64,000 bases of DNA from Chitinophagales bacterium. Lineage in GTDB: Bacteria > Bacteroidota > Bacteroidia > Chitinophagales > JADIYW01. A program made the position numbers and the translations under genes. The notes beneath the pieces were generated by a model that was not told where the DNA came from, did not search any database, and worked only from the letters and a program-made list of their open reading frames with translations. The stretch is from positions 27,950 to 91,949 of the forward strand of contig JAMLHH010000009.1 in the NCBI GenBank assembly GCA_023957215.1, read 5' to 3'. Within the stretch, counting starts at the first letter, position 1. Each line of letters starts with the position of its first letter. Of the stretch, positions 30,701 to 38,886 are shown piece after piece.

Positions 30701-31920
30701 ACCGTTGGCAATCCACAATCAATTGGCAAGTCAGGTATATCTCCTGACATGACAGTAGGTGTTGGTATTGGAGGAAGAGGAGGGTCTATGATGGTAATTC
30801 CACCTGGAAGAGTAGGGATATTGACCCCTGGAAACCCTGTTGGAGGTGTTGTTATAGTTGGATTTTGAGGATTTACGAATACGCTGGGTCTTGTGCCACC
30901 GCTATAGATAATAGGTGGATTAGAATTGGTTTTTGGTTGATATTTAAAAGCGATAATTTCACTATAACCTTGATTGCTTATTTCAAGTGGATTGTTGGGA
31001 TTGTATTGTGTATTAGCTTTGACTTTAGCAATATAGCTTTTGCCGGATTTCAATACATTTCTATATAAAAGGGTGTCTAAAATAAATAAGTTGGTAGGAA
31101 TATTTTCTTTTCTAAAAACATAGACATTATTTCTTGCGTCATTGATAGTTTGTCCGGGATAGAGTTCTCTGATTTCAAATTCATAGGTAATAAATCCGAG
31201 TGGAAACCCACAAGTGGTGGTAGGAGCCATCCATGCAAACTGTATTTGATTAGACATAGGTGCCAGTGTTTCAAAATCTCTACCTTGCATCATAATGGAT
31301 GAAAACGGCATAGTAAACTGTGGAGCTGATGCGCTATAACAGATATTGAACGTAGCACAACCATACCCCATTGGAATGGTTTGTCCCAAATCATTGAAAT
31401 CATAAGCAGTCACACAAAGCCTATACATTCCTTCGGGTAGTTTATAATTTAATGCGTTTTGTTTCAGAGATTTATAATCCATGTTGTCAAAAATCAATTC
31501 TTTTTTGGAAAATCCGCCAAATGCAGCATCTACCATTGCTCTATCTACACGTATCACCTGATTAGGTGCCATCAAGATGGGATTGGAAGGTTGATAGTTG
31601 GGATTGAGAGATATTGAGCCGTAGGTAGGACTTAATCTTTCTAATTTTGCACTCAGTTTGATTTGTCTTTGCTCAGGAGAGAGATTATGCAGATTGATGA
31701 TAATCTTATCTTTTAGAGTGGAACCATTGGTGCCGAGTTGTCCTTGCTGTATCTCATTGACCAATTGTGGCAAATAAGGAGACATAGGCTGCATGACCAT
31801 GACATTCACATTCACATTTTGCTGTCCCAATGCATTAGACATAAAAGCCAGATATGTAAGGATGCTGAAAGTAATTGTCTTTAGGATATTGCTTATTTGG
31901 ATTTGATTTTTCATAGCCAA
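24757..31920 (-). CDS. Giant exported protein, 2387 residues, TANFOR-like
   Basis: Signal peptide (about 1-33, second Met at residue 3 equally plausible), an N-terminal region of about 300 residues (NVNVMVMQPMSPYLPQLV..., GMYRLCVTAYD, FTWAP-like TFAWMAP motif), a proline-rich linker (about 345-395), then roughly 1100 residues of beta-rich sequence with repeated Gly/Asp-containing strands, a further beta region, a low-complexity S/T/N/P linker (about 1830-1900), a second beta-rich part, and a C-terminus rich in T, N, G and P (ending PPPVLWPPIVGQR). The N-terminal part resembles proteins that databases label with a TANFOR domain (from memory, unverified). No T9SS tail. It starts 6 bases after the barrel gene's stop. 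Possibly a surface fibre or a very large outer-membrane-associated scaffold; the function is unknown. Confidence 0.8.
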   Translation of the reverse strand: MAMKNQIQISNILKTITFSILTYLAFMSNALGQQNVNVNVMVMQPMSPYLPQLVNEIQQGQLGTNGSTLKDKIIINLHNLSPEQRQIKLSAKLERLSPTYGSISLNPNYQPSNPILMAPNQVIRVDRAMVDAAFGGFSKKELIFDNMDYKSLKQNALNYKLPEGMYRLCVTAYDFNDLGQTIPMGYGCATFNICYSASAPQFTMPFSSIMMQGRDFETLAPMSNQIQFAWMAPTTTCGFPLGFITYEFEIRELYPGQTINDARNNVYVFRKENIPTNLFILDTLLYRNVLKSGKSYIAKVKANTQYNPNNPLEISNQGYSEIIAFKYQPKTNSNPPIIYSGGTRPSVFVNPQNPTITTPPTGFPGVNIPTLPGGITIIDPPLPPIPTPTVMSGDIPDLPIDCGLPTVDNSTTFTGTLSNGDIIKIGEFEMKVLNATKSENSFKGTGEITWSPYSRPIMMNVKYDNITLNSKKEVISGKIITTSAIEDINMINVSVPEFLNQVGNLKDKADAIVSKANSALKPLNQLTGNSPVDFPLGLDNKNIAGVKSTLAIMGIIFTPKGADARILFTMKIPEAGDGNEWLSLAGAGFCIHPNTFSVADGILYLPNDRSIDMGGGVAFKLRGGFLGDSSNTSYVKWNSTDGFERVYIKASVTLPKDVKPVDSLGNEIGGQVSLDTRFDFKEWEKWIANLNTDSRFSIEGLPGFVINPKAGIFYDHSIEANPNNLTWPTDADDIKFKGKEGNTYKGFYMKGLEMNLPKDFAGSSTTTLPTILIENLFINSENGLWADISANKLLDFGKGDLGGWLFSIDKINIPIKKWIPRGAAMSGVVALPISDDTLSYSCGLNTVDGHINYNFNISTVGNYKIPMWIADATLGAGTSIQIVKEKDAKLKVGADLNLLLSIDISNKPKVILNAVDIQGMQIANYNMKESNISKQKIGEFYFYSGDIKFATLSRSGGQSNSTGMLFPEDENNDLLYARGPYPGPDGNSSEGSASKDNTVCGFGFEPKNFSPKISTKDGHFAVGLEFGVGLRLGTDAIQLNGETSFTVWGVMGGTALKPTAKDSYPTVELNKVSIDGNFGEAISAKATLEFKNDDEWGQGVIGEGDVTFPMGIEISATVVFGSKSDYKYFGFGASLYMQSGIIPIGPLVINGFGGGYYQNLYLIAGDTNNWDRPFSFKPKKGTMAFNVSLDLTYIRAEMVKANAGFTLQLNSSGGFDKIMINGWANVISDGKQKSQGIVNAKLALEFAQDRFDMYVGANVKMFIANADIPIWVHIDKDKEDYQYWLYLGYPAKQESSEGAMGEAYRRITLTFIDINTSVLKVYLKASAYFCAGTKLPQFPPLPNEVNEFLGDKSSSMSKMLSDIGGGQSGFMFGAAVDGGLKLQLGIFYARASAKIGFDVAFRYFTKSPCGGAVDLKEKKDYPTDFGMNGWYANGQIYAFFTMDVGFILDLWFWSGEVSLVKLAIGAALEAGLPNPTWMDGRIRIQGEVLNGLIRVNTSARFSLGTKCSVGDDPLENIQMISEFGPAEKDVSIFANPYATFSIPMSNNNLYDPIEVEFQVPKTDSKGKEVLDDNDMPVIISRIYKFEVVDAKILKFATNDKSSSSSAVSNIELQYSENGYAASFINKGLNAFDELRLYGAYIKGRAFEKIGDKWKNPKEHPQGFTQDSTIYFNTGKAPRVIDEYAVVNSYPMKGQNFLLKNEFNRKGKILLYQYSKSYFTFEDATVPELKLTFVEKNTGARINSTFYADPTQHITFDIPSSLKNETVYQVYFTVEDKNHAKGLTAKIKIDDKDLRYKNGRVNLTINDATKAVSNSISIEGKTNSTTPANPIISGNISSVVPNTSTPKGTASNISVNTNNYQLVNPYANTPQTPSSPSTALDKSNIIANPKAFQDALIINKDNIVSEGDTLALLGHTTEVFQPESGRIIYSSIFRTSKYNSFKDKMASLGSEIDAAETPSKDIFNLWYYDVKDNPDKYDIATVFKATNVYDIEIPIFNTGELFDEFEIKGMKRKVGYDKSHLFDYTIPPLLKVNPNKFQTDFTLHAYAQPRLSADIHYDMPMYSISKTLIDSNFLHIVFSNPYIRGTKTDYSYNPAKEVFNTYDTPRNPYKMSNECTYFTLLNDEGTSNSAGTNSSISMSIIDQSPSIVATDFYLFKEAEKRYAKGRKELKSYYDKVDFTFFNYLVDPNYFKFKDLILKPYNKTLATYAGGSISVNVLDNKVTFEDKVKYAQSFWIGMRSHKLMESVRLLDYKVSNKYDNVIYIEYGHSQFSDLWEYNGGNNKDQNGNLKLGFDFNNYPIFPINGPSINKKVKLISSQEMREKKEAIINFGVLLDNDVKITIPSTTGNTNNSGTGATLPINHGNVSTQSNVIYNTPPPPVLWPPIVGQR

Positions 31921-31926
31921 AAGATT

Positions 31927-33636
31927 TTAAAATTGATAAGAATAATTGACCCCCGCCGAGAAGTTTTTTGTATTGACAGAATAAGGAACGATTTCTAATT
32001 TATTGAGTGGGTTGAGATCGATAGGTGGCGTAATCAGATAACTGCTGAATAGACCAAAGCTATGTTTTTTGGCACTCATGTTTGCATTTAGATTAAAACT
32101 GATATTATTACCGGCTTTTTCACCATTAGAACGGTTGAAAAAGTAACCAACGCTTCCTTGTAAACCTAACTGATGTTCTTTTAATAATTGGGTATTGGCT
32201 CCCACATTAATACCGGTAGAGTGATACCTGAGGTTTTTTTGTCCATAGACACTATAATTGACTCCGGTGTTGATACCTGTAAAAGCTTTTAGAAACTGTA
32301 TTGTATAATTACCGGATACATTGATATTATTGCCTTGTACTTGATCGGCAGTAGCAGGATTCTTGTCGTATAAATTAGTGTAAGTGGCCGTGGTGTTGAC
32401 ATTGTGCTGTATATTATCGGAACTGAATGTCAGATTGGGAGATACCATATAAGAGACCATCATTTGGTTCATTTTGACACTGTCACTTAATTCGATGATA
32501 CCATCCTTTTGTTCAACTTTTGCCAATGTTCCGTTTCCACTGATATTAAAATGTTTTCCAAGATTGGCAAAAATATTTAGATTCCCCACACGTGACTGTA
32601 CTTCTGAAATTAGTGATTTGCTGAGATTGTTGTGCTGGTTGTTAAAAGCTCCGTTGAGATTTAGTTTTCCTTTGAATAGGGTAGTAGAGGCCGTCGCACT
32701 ATAAGTTTCTACGTCATTGACTGTATAAGGCATTCCGAGAGAAACATAATCGGGTTGTATTCTTTGATAATTGACAGCTAATTTGATGGGTTTTAGACTC
32801 AAGCTGATGCCTGTTCTACCGGCAAAGCTGAAAGTAGTGGTCGCATTGGAACTATTTAATTTGGAAACAAAGCCGGGCATCCCCAAATCTGTGGAGGCAT
32901 CTGTTTCCGGATAAAAGGAGTTTCTATTTAACATACTCACCCCTATATTTCCTGTGAATGATAAAACTTTCCCTATTGAAACTGACCAATTACTACCTAT
33001 CACAGTGTTTTCTTGAGGGAAGATGGTATTAAGGGTGTCTATAATAGTTTTGACAGATTTTTCATTGTCTTTGGCGTGAAAGAGCTGCACTCCAAAAGAG
33101 CCGTGACTTCCCTCATAAGCTGCTTTAATCCCATAACCAACTCTTGAATATTGAGGTTCTACGCGCCTGTCGGCAGTCGTATCTTCACTAACAGCTTTAT
33201 TGAGTCTGCCATAAAATCCGCCTATTTTAAATTTACCGGGACTTAATTCTACCCCGCCACCAAGAAAAGTCTGTCCATCAAAAACAAATGGATTGAGCGA
33301 CATGGTACGATATCCTACATGGACTTTTATCCATTTATAAGTAGGACTCATACCGAGCTGTGTAAATGGTACTGTATAACTGGTACTGAATTGTGCTACA
33401 CTGAAAGAAAAAGGAAGCTCGAAGCCGTAGATTTTCATGTTGACATTTCCGTACAAATTCCAATTAAAAGGGTCTCTTGATTTGTAAGTTTCATTAGATG
33501 CATAGAAATTCGTTCCTGCACCTACACTACCTGAGATTTCAAAAGGCTTTTTTTCTTTTATGTCTGTAAAATCCTGAGCAGTCAAGTTTTTACAAAACAG
33601 AAGAAAAACGATGATGTAAATGCTTTTTGCTTTCAT
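31927..33636 (-). CDS. Outer-membrane beta-barrel protein, first gene of the giant-protein operon
   Basis: 569 residues. Signal peptide (MKAKSIYIIVFLLFCKNLTA, cleavage before Q). The remainder consists of amphipathic strands with many Gly/Asn turns (GSVGAGTNFYASN, YKWIKVHVGYRTMSLNPF, GVELSPGKFKIGGFYGRLN) and ends with an aromatic (GVNYSYQF), all typical of a large outer-membrane barrel. Because it leads an operon whose next gene encodes a 2387-residue exported protein, a role in secreting or anchoring that protein is a reasonable inference. It has operator copy 2 upstream. No named family recognised. Confidence 0.8.
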   Translation of the reverse strand: MKAKSIYIIVFLLFCKNLTAQDFTDIKEKKPFEISGSVGAGTNFYASNETYKSRDPFNWNLYGNVNMKIYGFELPFSFSVAQFSTSYTVPFTQLGMSPTYKWIKVHVGYRTMSLNPFVFDGQTFLGGGVELSPGKFKIGGFYGRLNKAVSEDTTADRRVEPQYSRVGYGIKAAYEGSHGSFGVQLFHAKDNEKSVKTIIDTLNTIFPQENTVIGSNWSVSIGKVLSFTGNIGVSMLNRNSFYPETDASTDLGMPGFVSKLNSSNATTTFSFAGRTGISLSLKPIKLAVNYQRIQPDYVSLGMPYTVNDVETYSATASTTLFKGKLNLNGAFNNQHNNLSKSLISEVQSRVGNLNIFANLGKHFNISGNGTLAKVEQKDGIIELSDSVKMNQMMVSYMVSPNLTFSSDNIQHNVNTTATYTNLYDKNPATADQVQGNNINVSGNYTIQFLKAFTGINTGVNYSVYGQKNLRYHSTGINVGANTQLLKEHQLGLQGSVGYFFNRSNGEKAGNNISFNLNANMSAKKHSFGLFSSYLITPPIDLNPLNKLEIVPYSVNTKNFSAGVNYSYQF

Positions 33637-33695
33637 GTAAGAGTTTTAAAGGGTACAACAAATCAATAAATTATTTTAAATCTTATTAACTTATG

Positions 33696-33743
33696 TAAAG
33701 TTAAACAAGTTGTTTTTGGGATTCAATACCATAAATAGGGTAT
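33696..33743 (-). promoter_or_regulatory. Operator copy 2 and promoter of the three-gene surface operon
   Basis: Operator ATACCATAAATAGGGTAT (33726-33743). On the minus strand it is followed by TG and, exactly 22 bases after the operator, TAACTTTA (33703-33696), which matches TANNTTTG except for the last base. The operator abuts the -33 position, where class II activators bind. The ATG of the barrel gene follows 59 bases after the box. Confidence 0.75.
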
Positions 33744-33772
33744 ATTGGTTAAGAGTTAAGTGGTTCAAAATG

Positions 33773-33812
33773 TATAAAAAAATATGAAAGGCTGCTTTTA
33801 GGACAGCCTTTC
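33773..33812 (-). terminator. Terminator of the collagen-like gene
   Basis: On the minus strand GAAAGGCTG and CAGCCTTTC form a 9-bp stem around TCCTAAAAG, followed by ATATTTTTTTAT. It closes the collagen-like transcription unit before the barrel gene's own promoter. Confidence 0.9.
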
Positions 33813-33841
33813 CTTTACAAAACAGTTTTAACGATAGTGGT

Positions 33842-36758
33842 TTATTCCTTTTTCTCTCTCACGGTGATACCATTGTTGCTGATCCAAACTTTAAGATTTT
33901 CAATATCTGTTCTTAGTTGATTTAATTCAGTGTTTGTACTTGCTTTTAAAGTGCTGTTTTCAGATTTTAAGGAGCTGATTTCGGTTTTGAGTTGCTCATT
34001 TTCTTGTATCAGTTGTTGTATGGCAATCATCATCACTCCATCAATATCCGAAGATGCAATAGTAGTGTCATTTCCTACTGTACCGATGCCATCATGGCCG
34101 AAATAGTGGTAAAATTCTTGTGCCATCGGTCCGTAGTGTCTAAAAGTGGTCTTGTCCTGACCTTTATAATTCCATGAACCTAATTTCATTTTAGAAATTT
34201 TACTTAAAATATCTGAAGATGGCTGGAAGTTTTCCTTTTTGGTACTATCAGAAATAGTTACCCAACTATTGCCACCAGGAGCTACACCTAATCCAACTGT
34301 TCCATTAGCATCAGTATAAAAGCGATAGCCTCCTGCAAACAATCCGTAAAAAACATTAGGAGTACTTGTAAAGATTTTTGTATTACTGCTGCTACGTGAA
34401 GCATCAGCTAAAATGACACTTCCTTGAGAATTTTTATCTAAAGTAATATAAGACCCATAAACAAGAGAGTTATTTACTTCTGTTGTGGCATTTCTTCCCA
34501 TAGCTATTGAATTTTCTCCTGCAGCCAATGTGCTAGTGCCCAAAGAAGTAGAGCTAATGCCCGATGCGGTAGTAAAAGACCCCATTGCGGTAGAATTATT
34601 ACCTAAAGCATTTGAAATATATCCAGTTGCTAAAGAATTACTACCAGAGGCAGTAGATCCATATCCCATTGATTTGGAATTATCTCCTGAAGCAGTACTA
34701 TTAAAACCTAATGCCATCGCATAAATATTTGTTGCTTGACTTGATGTTCCAATTGCAACTGCATTAATACCAGAAGCTAAATTAAAGCTACCAATAGCAA
34801 CTGCATTTTCTCCACTTGCAGTAGAAGATTTTCCTAAAGCAATGCTACCTTCTCCAATATTATTTTCATCCCAATCTGTATATCCTACTGAACCTGCTCT
34901 AAAAGCACCCTTTTTGCTAGGTAAAAACATCAATTTATATTCAGCTTGTTGGCTATTTCCTCCAGCATAGTTGATAGATGAAGTATTCACTAGAAAACTC
35001 TTACCATAATCTGCAGAATCGTTATAAGTAATTTGATTATTATCAGATTTAAAAAAACTTGAAAAATTCTCTTTATCAGCTGGCTCCCATTGTTGACCGT
35101 TATATTCTAACACTTGACCAATCGTAGGAACTGTACTTGAAACACCTGTGGATTGCAATTGATTGGCATTCCAAATAGGTAAAGTGTTATTGGCAGAAAT
35201 GGTATTACCTCCAGCAGAGATTGTAATTCCAGTCCCCGCAATATATGATCCTGAATCTCCTTTGTCTCCTTTGTCTCCTTTTGGACCTTGTAGCCCAGCT
35301 ATACCTTGTTCGCCCTTCTCACCCTGAATACCTTGTGGACCGACTGCTCCAACATCACCTTTATCTCCTTTAGGACCTTGTGACCCTGCAATTCCTGCAT
35401 CTCCTTTATCACCTTTAGACCCTTGTAACCCTACATCACCCTTGTCACCTTTATCCCCTTTAGAGCCAGTTGCGCCTATATCTCCTTTTGGTCCTTGTAA
35501 TCCAACATCACCTTTGTCACCTTTATCTCCTTTTTGACCTTGCAGACCAGCTGTACCTTGTTCACCCTTTTCTCCCTGAATACCTTGTGGACCAGTAGCT
35601 CCAACATCGCCTTTGTCACCTTTATCTCCTTTTTGACCTTGCAGACCAGCTATACCTTGTTCACCCTTTTCTCCCTGAATACCTTGTGGACCAGTAGCTC
35701 CAACATCGCCTTTATCTCCTTTTGGACCTTGAATGTTTCCTACATTATCCCATCCGTTACCAGTCCATACATATAGTGAACCATCTATTAAGTATGCATC
35801 TCCATTGTTTCCATTTGGAGGTAAATTGTTAGGACTCGCAAGAGAACCCTTGATAGTAACACCCGTTCCTGCATCCCCTTTTTCGCCCTTATCACCCTTT
35901 TCTCCTTTATCTCCTTTTATACCTTGTGGTCCGGCCATTCCTGCATCCCCTTTTTCGCCTTTGTCTCCTTTAGAACCAGTTGTCCCTATATCACCTTTGT
36001 CACCTTTTGGGCCTGTTGCTCCGATATCACCCTTGTCTCCTTTGTCTCCTTTTATACCTTGTGGGCCGGCAATTCCATCATCACCTTTATCACCTTTCGG
36101 TCCTGTTGCTCCGATATCTCCTTTTGGGCCTTGCAGACCGGCAATTCCTGCATCGCCTTTCTCTCCCTTATCGCCTTTAGGCCCTTGGATATTACCTACA
36201 TTTTCCCATCCGATTCCGGTCCAAACGTAAAGTGAACCGTCAATCAGATATGCATCTCCATTGTTTCCATTAGGAGGTAAATTGTTGGGACTCGCAAGAG
36301 AACCTTTAATGGTAACACCTGTTCCCGCATCACCTTTTTCGCCTTTTTCACCCTTTTCTCCTTTAGGACCCGGATTTCCATCTAATGCATACAAGGCATA
36401 AGGAACACTTGAGATTTCTTTTTCAGTAATGAGGTCATAATCCCCATTGTTTTGTGTGCTGATATAAACTTTCATGGTATAAGGACCTTGTCCCCAGTCT
36501 ATATCCTGATTGCTCAAATCTAATTCCGTACTCAATAATCCGGCATTGTTTGTACTTAAATTGCTTGATACAGGCAGGGTGAATTGTTGAACTCCGTTAG
36601 AAATTTCAACCTTTAGACCTATTGATTGATTGATTGATGATAACTTGACCACTATTATCTCTAATAACAGCCTGATAGCTTAACTTTTTGGGAGGTTGTG
36701 CATATACGAACAACAACGAAAAAAGAAGACTTAATAGAGTAATACTTAGCTTTTTCAT
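33842..36758 (-). CDS. Collagen-like surface protein with YadA-type head repeats and S74 chaperone domain; frameshifted near its start
   Basis: The ATG at 36758 gives a signal peptide (LLFVYA, cleavage before Q) and SYQAVIRDNSGQ, but this frame stops after about 49 codons. The remaining 930-odd codons are in another frame that opens at 36652. The switch lies in the (TGAT)n tract at 36621-36638; removing one 4-bp unit joins the frames. Domains after the break: N-terminal beta domain; Gly-X-Y collagen repeats (rich in GPKGDKG) in blocks separated by two copies of a GVTIKGSL...VWTGxGW module; YadA/Hep_Hag head repeats (SASGENAVAIGS and similar); a Peptidase_S74 intramolecular chaperone (SDSTKKENFQ..., YGPMAQEFYHYFG); and a C-terminal coiled coil. 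Expected to form a trimeric surface fibre whose S74 domain may cleave itself off after folding. Confidence 0.9.
35240..36385. repeat. DNA repeats encoding collagen Gly-X-Y blocks
   Basis: The collagen region is built from 9-bp steps and larger near-identical blocks. About 95 bases from 35546 recur at 35647, and the roughly 150-bp spacer module at 35736-35885 recurs at 36197-36345 with few changes. Such repeats allow recombination to change fibre length between strains (inference). Confidence 0.85.
36621..36638 (+). repeat. Tetranucleotide microsatellite (ATTG)4AT at the frameshift
   Basis: Four and a half units of ATTG (TCAA on the coding strand) lie about 40 codons into the collagen-like gene. 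With one unit fewer, the reading frame from the signal peptide continues as GQVIINQSIGLKVEIS; with the present number it stops early. Slipped-strand changes in tetranucleotide tracts are a classic on/off switch for surface genes. Confidence 0.85.
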
Positions 36759-36784
36759 AAAATTGAATTTATTGTGAAGAATTT

Positions 36785-36846
36785 TTATTGTACCTTAATA
36801 ATTTTGAAGTTTTTAATCACTTGATTATCAGCCAAAATATTTAATA
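36785..36846 (-). pseudogene. Detached 3' end of the T9SS-sorted protein gene at 38374-38841
   Basis: Beyond the IS1380 element, the frame of the interrupted gene continues on the minus strand as ILNILADNQVIKNFKIIKVQ and a stop at 36785-36787. These are the classic last residues of a type A T9SS sorting domain, and they show where the insertion cut the gene. The collagen-like gene's ATG follows 26 bases later, so the two genes were probably one operon. Confidence 0.9.
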
Positions 36847-38424
36847 CCCAATAATCGCAACGGCAACATTAAGGGATACACTCTTTACAACTCAAAATAC
36901 AGTAACGGAATGCCTTTTTCGGATTTTATATGCTGAAATCGTGGCTTTTAAGCATAAAATCCCTTACCTAGATTGGGGGAAATTTTCTTTTGCCCGTAAA
37001 AAAGTTGTTTAAATAATGAGAGGGCGGTATTTTTGGAACTGAACAGTACCAAAACCGTTTGAGCAAGTATGGCGTACAAACTTGGCAAGTACAGACGCAC
37101 AATATATTTCATAAAGACTCGTTTGGTACGATGTTGTATTTCAATGCCCTCACTTGTTTTCACTAAAACAGACTTTATCCATCTAAAGATATTACTGCAA
37201 ACTACCATCAGACCGATGTAAACCGTGTTGGTGTCTAAATCCATAAAAGGCAAACGATGAATATTGAAGTCATTAAGAAGGTTTTTATTGTTGCTGTTCT
37301 GAATCGTTTCCTCTTTTTGTTGTAAAACTTATCACGTCTAAGCGGCTCATTTCCATATTATTGGCAATATTGACTCCGTAATAAGTGTAGCTGTTCGAGA
37401 AAAGGATTGGGATGGCTTTCTGTTATCCTGGGTTTCTAGTTGTCGACAACCCTGTACCTTTCTCAAACTCCTGAAATGGAGCGTATCTTATGTTTGCCAC
37501 TTCTTTTGTTTTCTCGTAATTTACTTATGTTTTCCCAGTTTTTCTTCAATGCAAATGCTTCTAAAACCTGCACTGGTGACGTTTCTGATGTAAAAATGTT
37601 TTGACATTTTCTTCCAAAACGGCAATCACGCCTTTTTGGTAGGATGCCGCATCACCTCGGAAGGATTTAATACTGATACTATTGTCTTTCAAATTTTTAA
37701 AACAATTTTCCAGTGCTTGTTCTTGGGCATACTTTGCGGGTGTATTTCCGTTTCTGTTTTCAAAATAAACGGTATTATTCCCAATATTTGCAAAACAGGG
37801 ATGATAGGCTTTGGTCATTTTGTACGAGGTTCTCGCATCTTGTTTATTGTTGTTCAAGACGACGTTGTCAAAATCCAAAACATAGTCTTTTACATCCGGC
37901 TTTAACAATCCTAAATTCACACAAATACCTGCCAATAAGCTGTTTATGTTTTTGTTGTAATTGATTTGATGCGTAGTGTTGTTTTCTGTAACAACTATTT
38001 TATTCGGTACTTTTAATTTCTGAAAAGCATATTCCACCGTAATCATGAGAAGGAATTGACCATGTTTTGTGCAATTTGTTCTTTAGGTGCTTTAGATCCG
38101 AAACAAATTCAATTTCGTTGCAAAGTGAATTTTTAAGTAGAGAAAGAATGATGTCCGAATACGCATATTTTGCTCTATAATTGCGAAAACCCAATGTCCT
38201 GTCAATTAGACTATGCACATTACTTTGTTTCAACAAAGAATTGATGAAATTTAAACCTCCAAAAGGAGTGATGTTTTGAGAAGAATGTCTAATTTTATCC
38301 ACGGTACATATTTTTTGTGTAGTAACTTTAAATATACACCTTTTAGGTGAAACCTAAAAGCCTCGCAGTCCTTTTATTTTAAAGGGATTGCAGAGGTTTT
38401 TGCTTTTCTGTTGCGATTTTGGGG
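36847..38424 (-). mobile_element. IS1380-family insertion sequence, 1578 bp, with 5-bp target duplication
   Basis: The element runs from CCCAATAATCGCAAC (36847-36861) to the inverted GTTGCGATTTTGGGG (38410-38424), 13 of 15 terminal bases matching. The target duplication TAATA is present at 36842-36846 and 38425-38429. Inside is a decayed transposase gene. The intact duplication and the open flanking gene indicate a simple transposition event, but the transposase lesions show it has not moved recently by itself. Confidence 0.9.
36948..38302 (-). pseudogene. IS1380-family DDE transposase, frameshifted
   Basis: Three frames make up one transposase of about 450 residues: 38302-38000 (N-terminus, GGLNFINSLL), 38046-37561 (catalytic part: VLDFDNVVLNNNKQDARTSYK, YHPCFANIG, YFENRNGN, FRGDAASYQK) and 37253-36948 (C-terminus, YIGLMVVCSNIFRWIKSVLV). 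At least two frameshifts and a damaged stretch (37254-37560) separate them. The motifs are those of IS1380 DDE transposases. Confidence 0.9.
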
Positions 38425-38841
38425 TAATATATAAATACCGGATGTGAAAGTGGTCATATCAATATCTACTGAAGAACTGTTCATCTTTTTTGCGTGTAAA
38501 TATTGGCCTTTCACATTGATTAAAACGTAATCTAATTTTTGAGGTAATTTTCCGTTGATACTAAGATGTACCCAATTAGATGTAGGATTGGGCCAAGCAT
38601 CAATTTGTAAATTATCATATTTGGTAATACCGGTTGTTGTCGTATGCGACTCGAGCTGTTGTACTCCTTCAACAATTAGGTGGGAGTTGGTTTTAGAGGA
38701 AATATAATTTAATTGCCCTATTGAGTAGCTGACATTGGCAATATTACCATAAATATCTCCGCCCAAACTCACAAATGATTCTTGTGACATGAGTGTGTAA
38801 GAAGATAATAAAAGTAAAAAAGGAAGAAATATGCTTTTCAT
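38374..38841 (-). CDS. Small T9SS-sorted surface protein, C-terminus replaced by an IS1380 insertion
   Basis: 155 codons as it stands. Signal peptide (about 1-19), a short domain with SLGGDIYGNIANVSYSIGQL and EGVQQLE typical of small Bacteroidota surface proteins, then a type A sorting domain (WPNPTSNWVHLSI..., GIYIL). The last 15 or so residues (PQNRNRKAKTSAIPLK) are encoded by the IS end. The native ending survives at 36785-36846. Loss of the sorting signal's final strand should prevent proper T9SS export or anchoring. Operator copy 3 lies 75 bases upstream. Confidence 0.88.
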   Translation of the reverse strand: MKSIFLPFLLLLSSYTLMSQESFVSLGGDIYGNIANVSYSIGQLNYISSKTNSHLIVEGVQQLESHTTTTGITKYDNLQIDAWPNPTSNWVHLSINGKLPQKLDYVLINVKGQYLHAKKMNSSSVDIDMTTFTSGIYILPQNRNRKAKTSAIPLK

Positions 38842-38886
38842 AAGATTAGATTTTAGGTTATAGAATAACGGTTTGCTAATTTATTG

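Noticed and set aside
35534..36235. Several long plus-strand frames rich in Pro, Leu and Ser
   Set aside because: They are the antisense of the collagen Gly-X-Y repeats, where the 9-bp periodicity keeps the opposite strand open.
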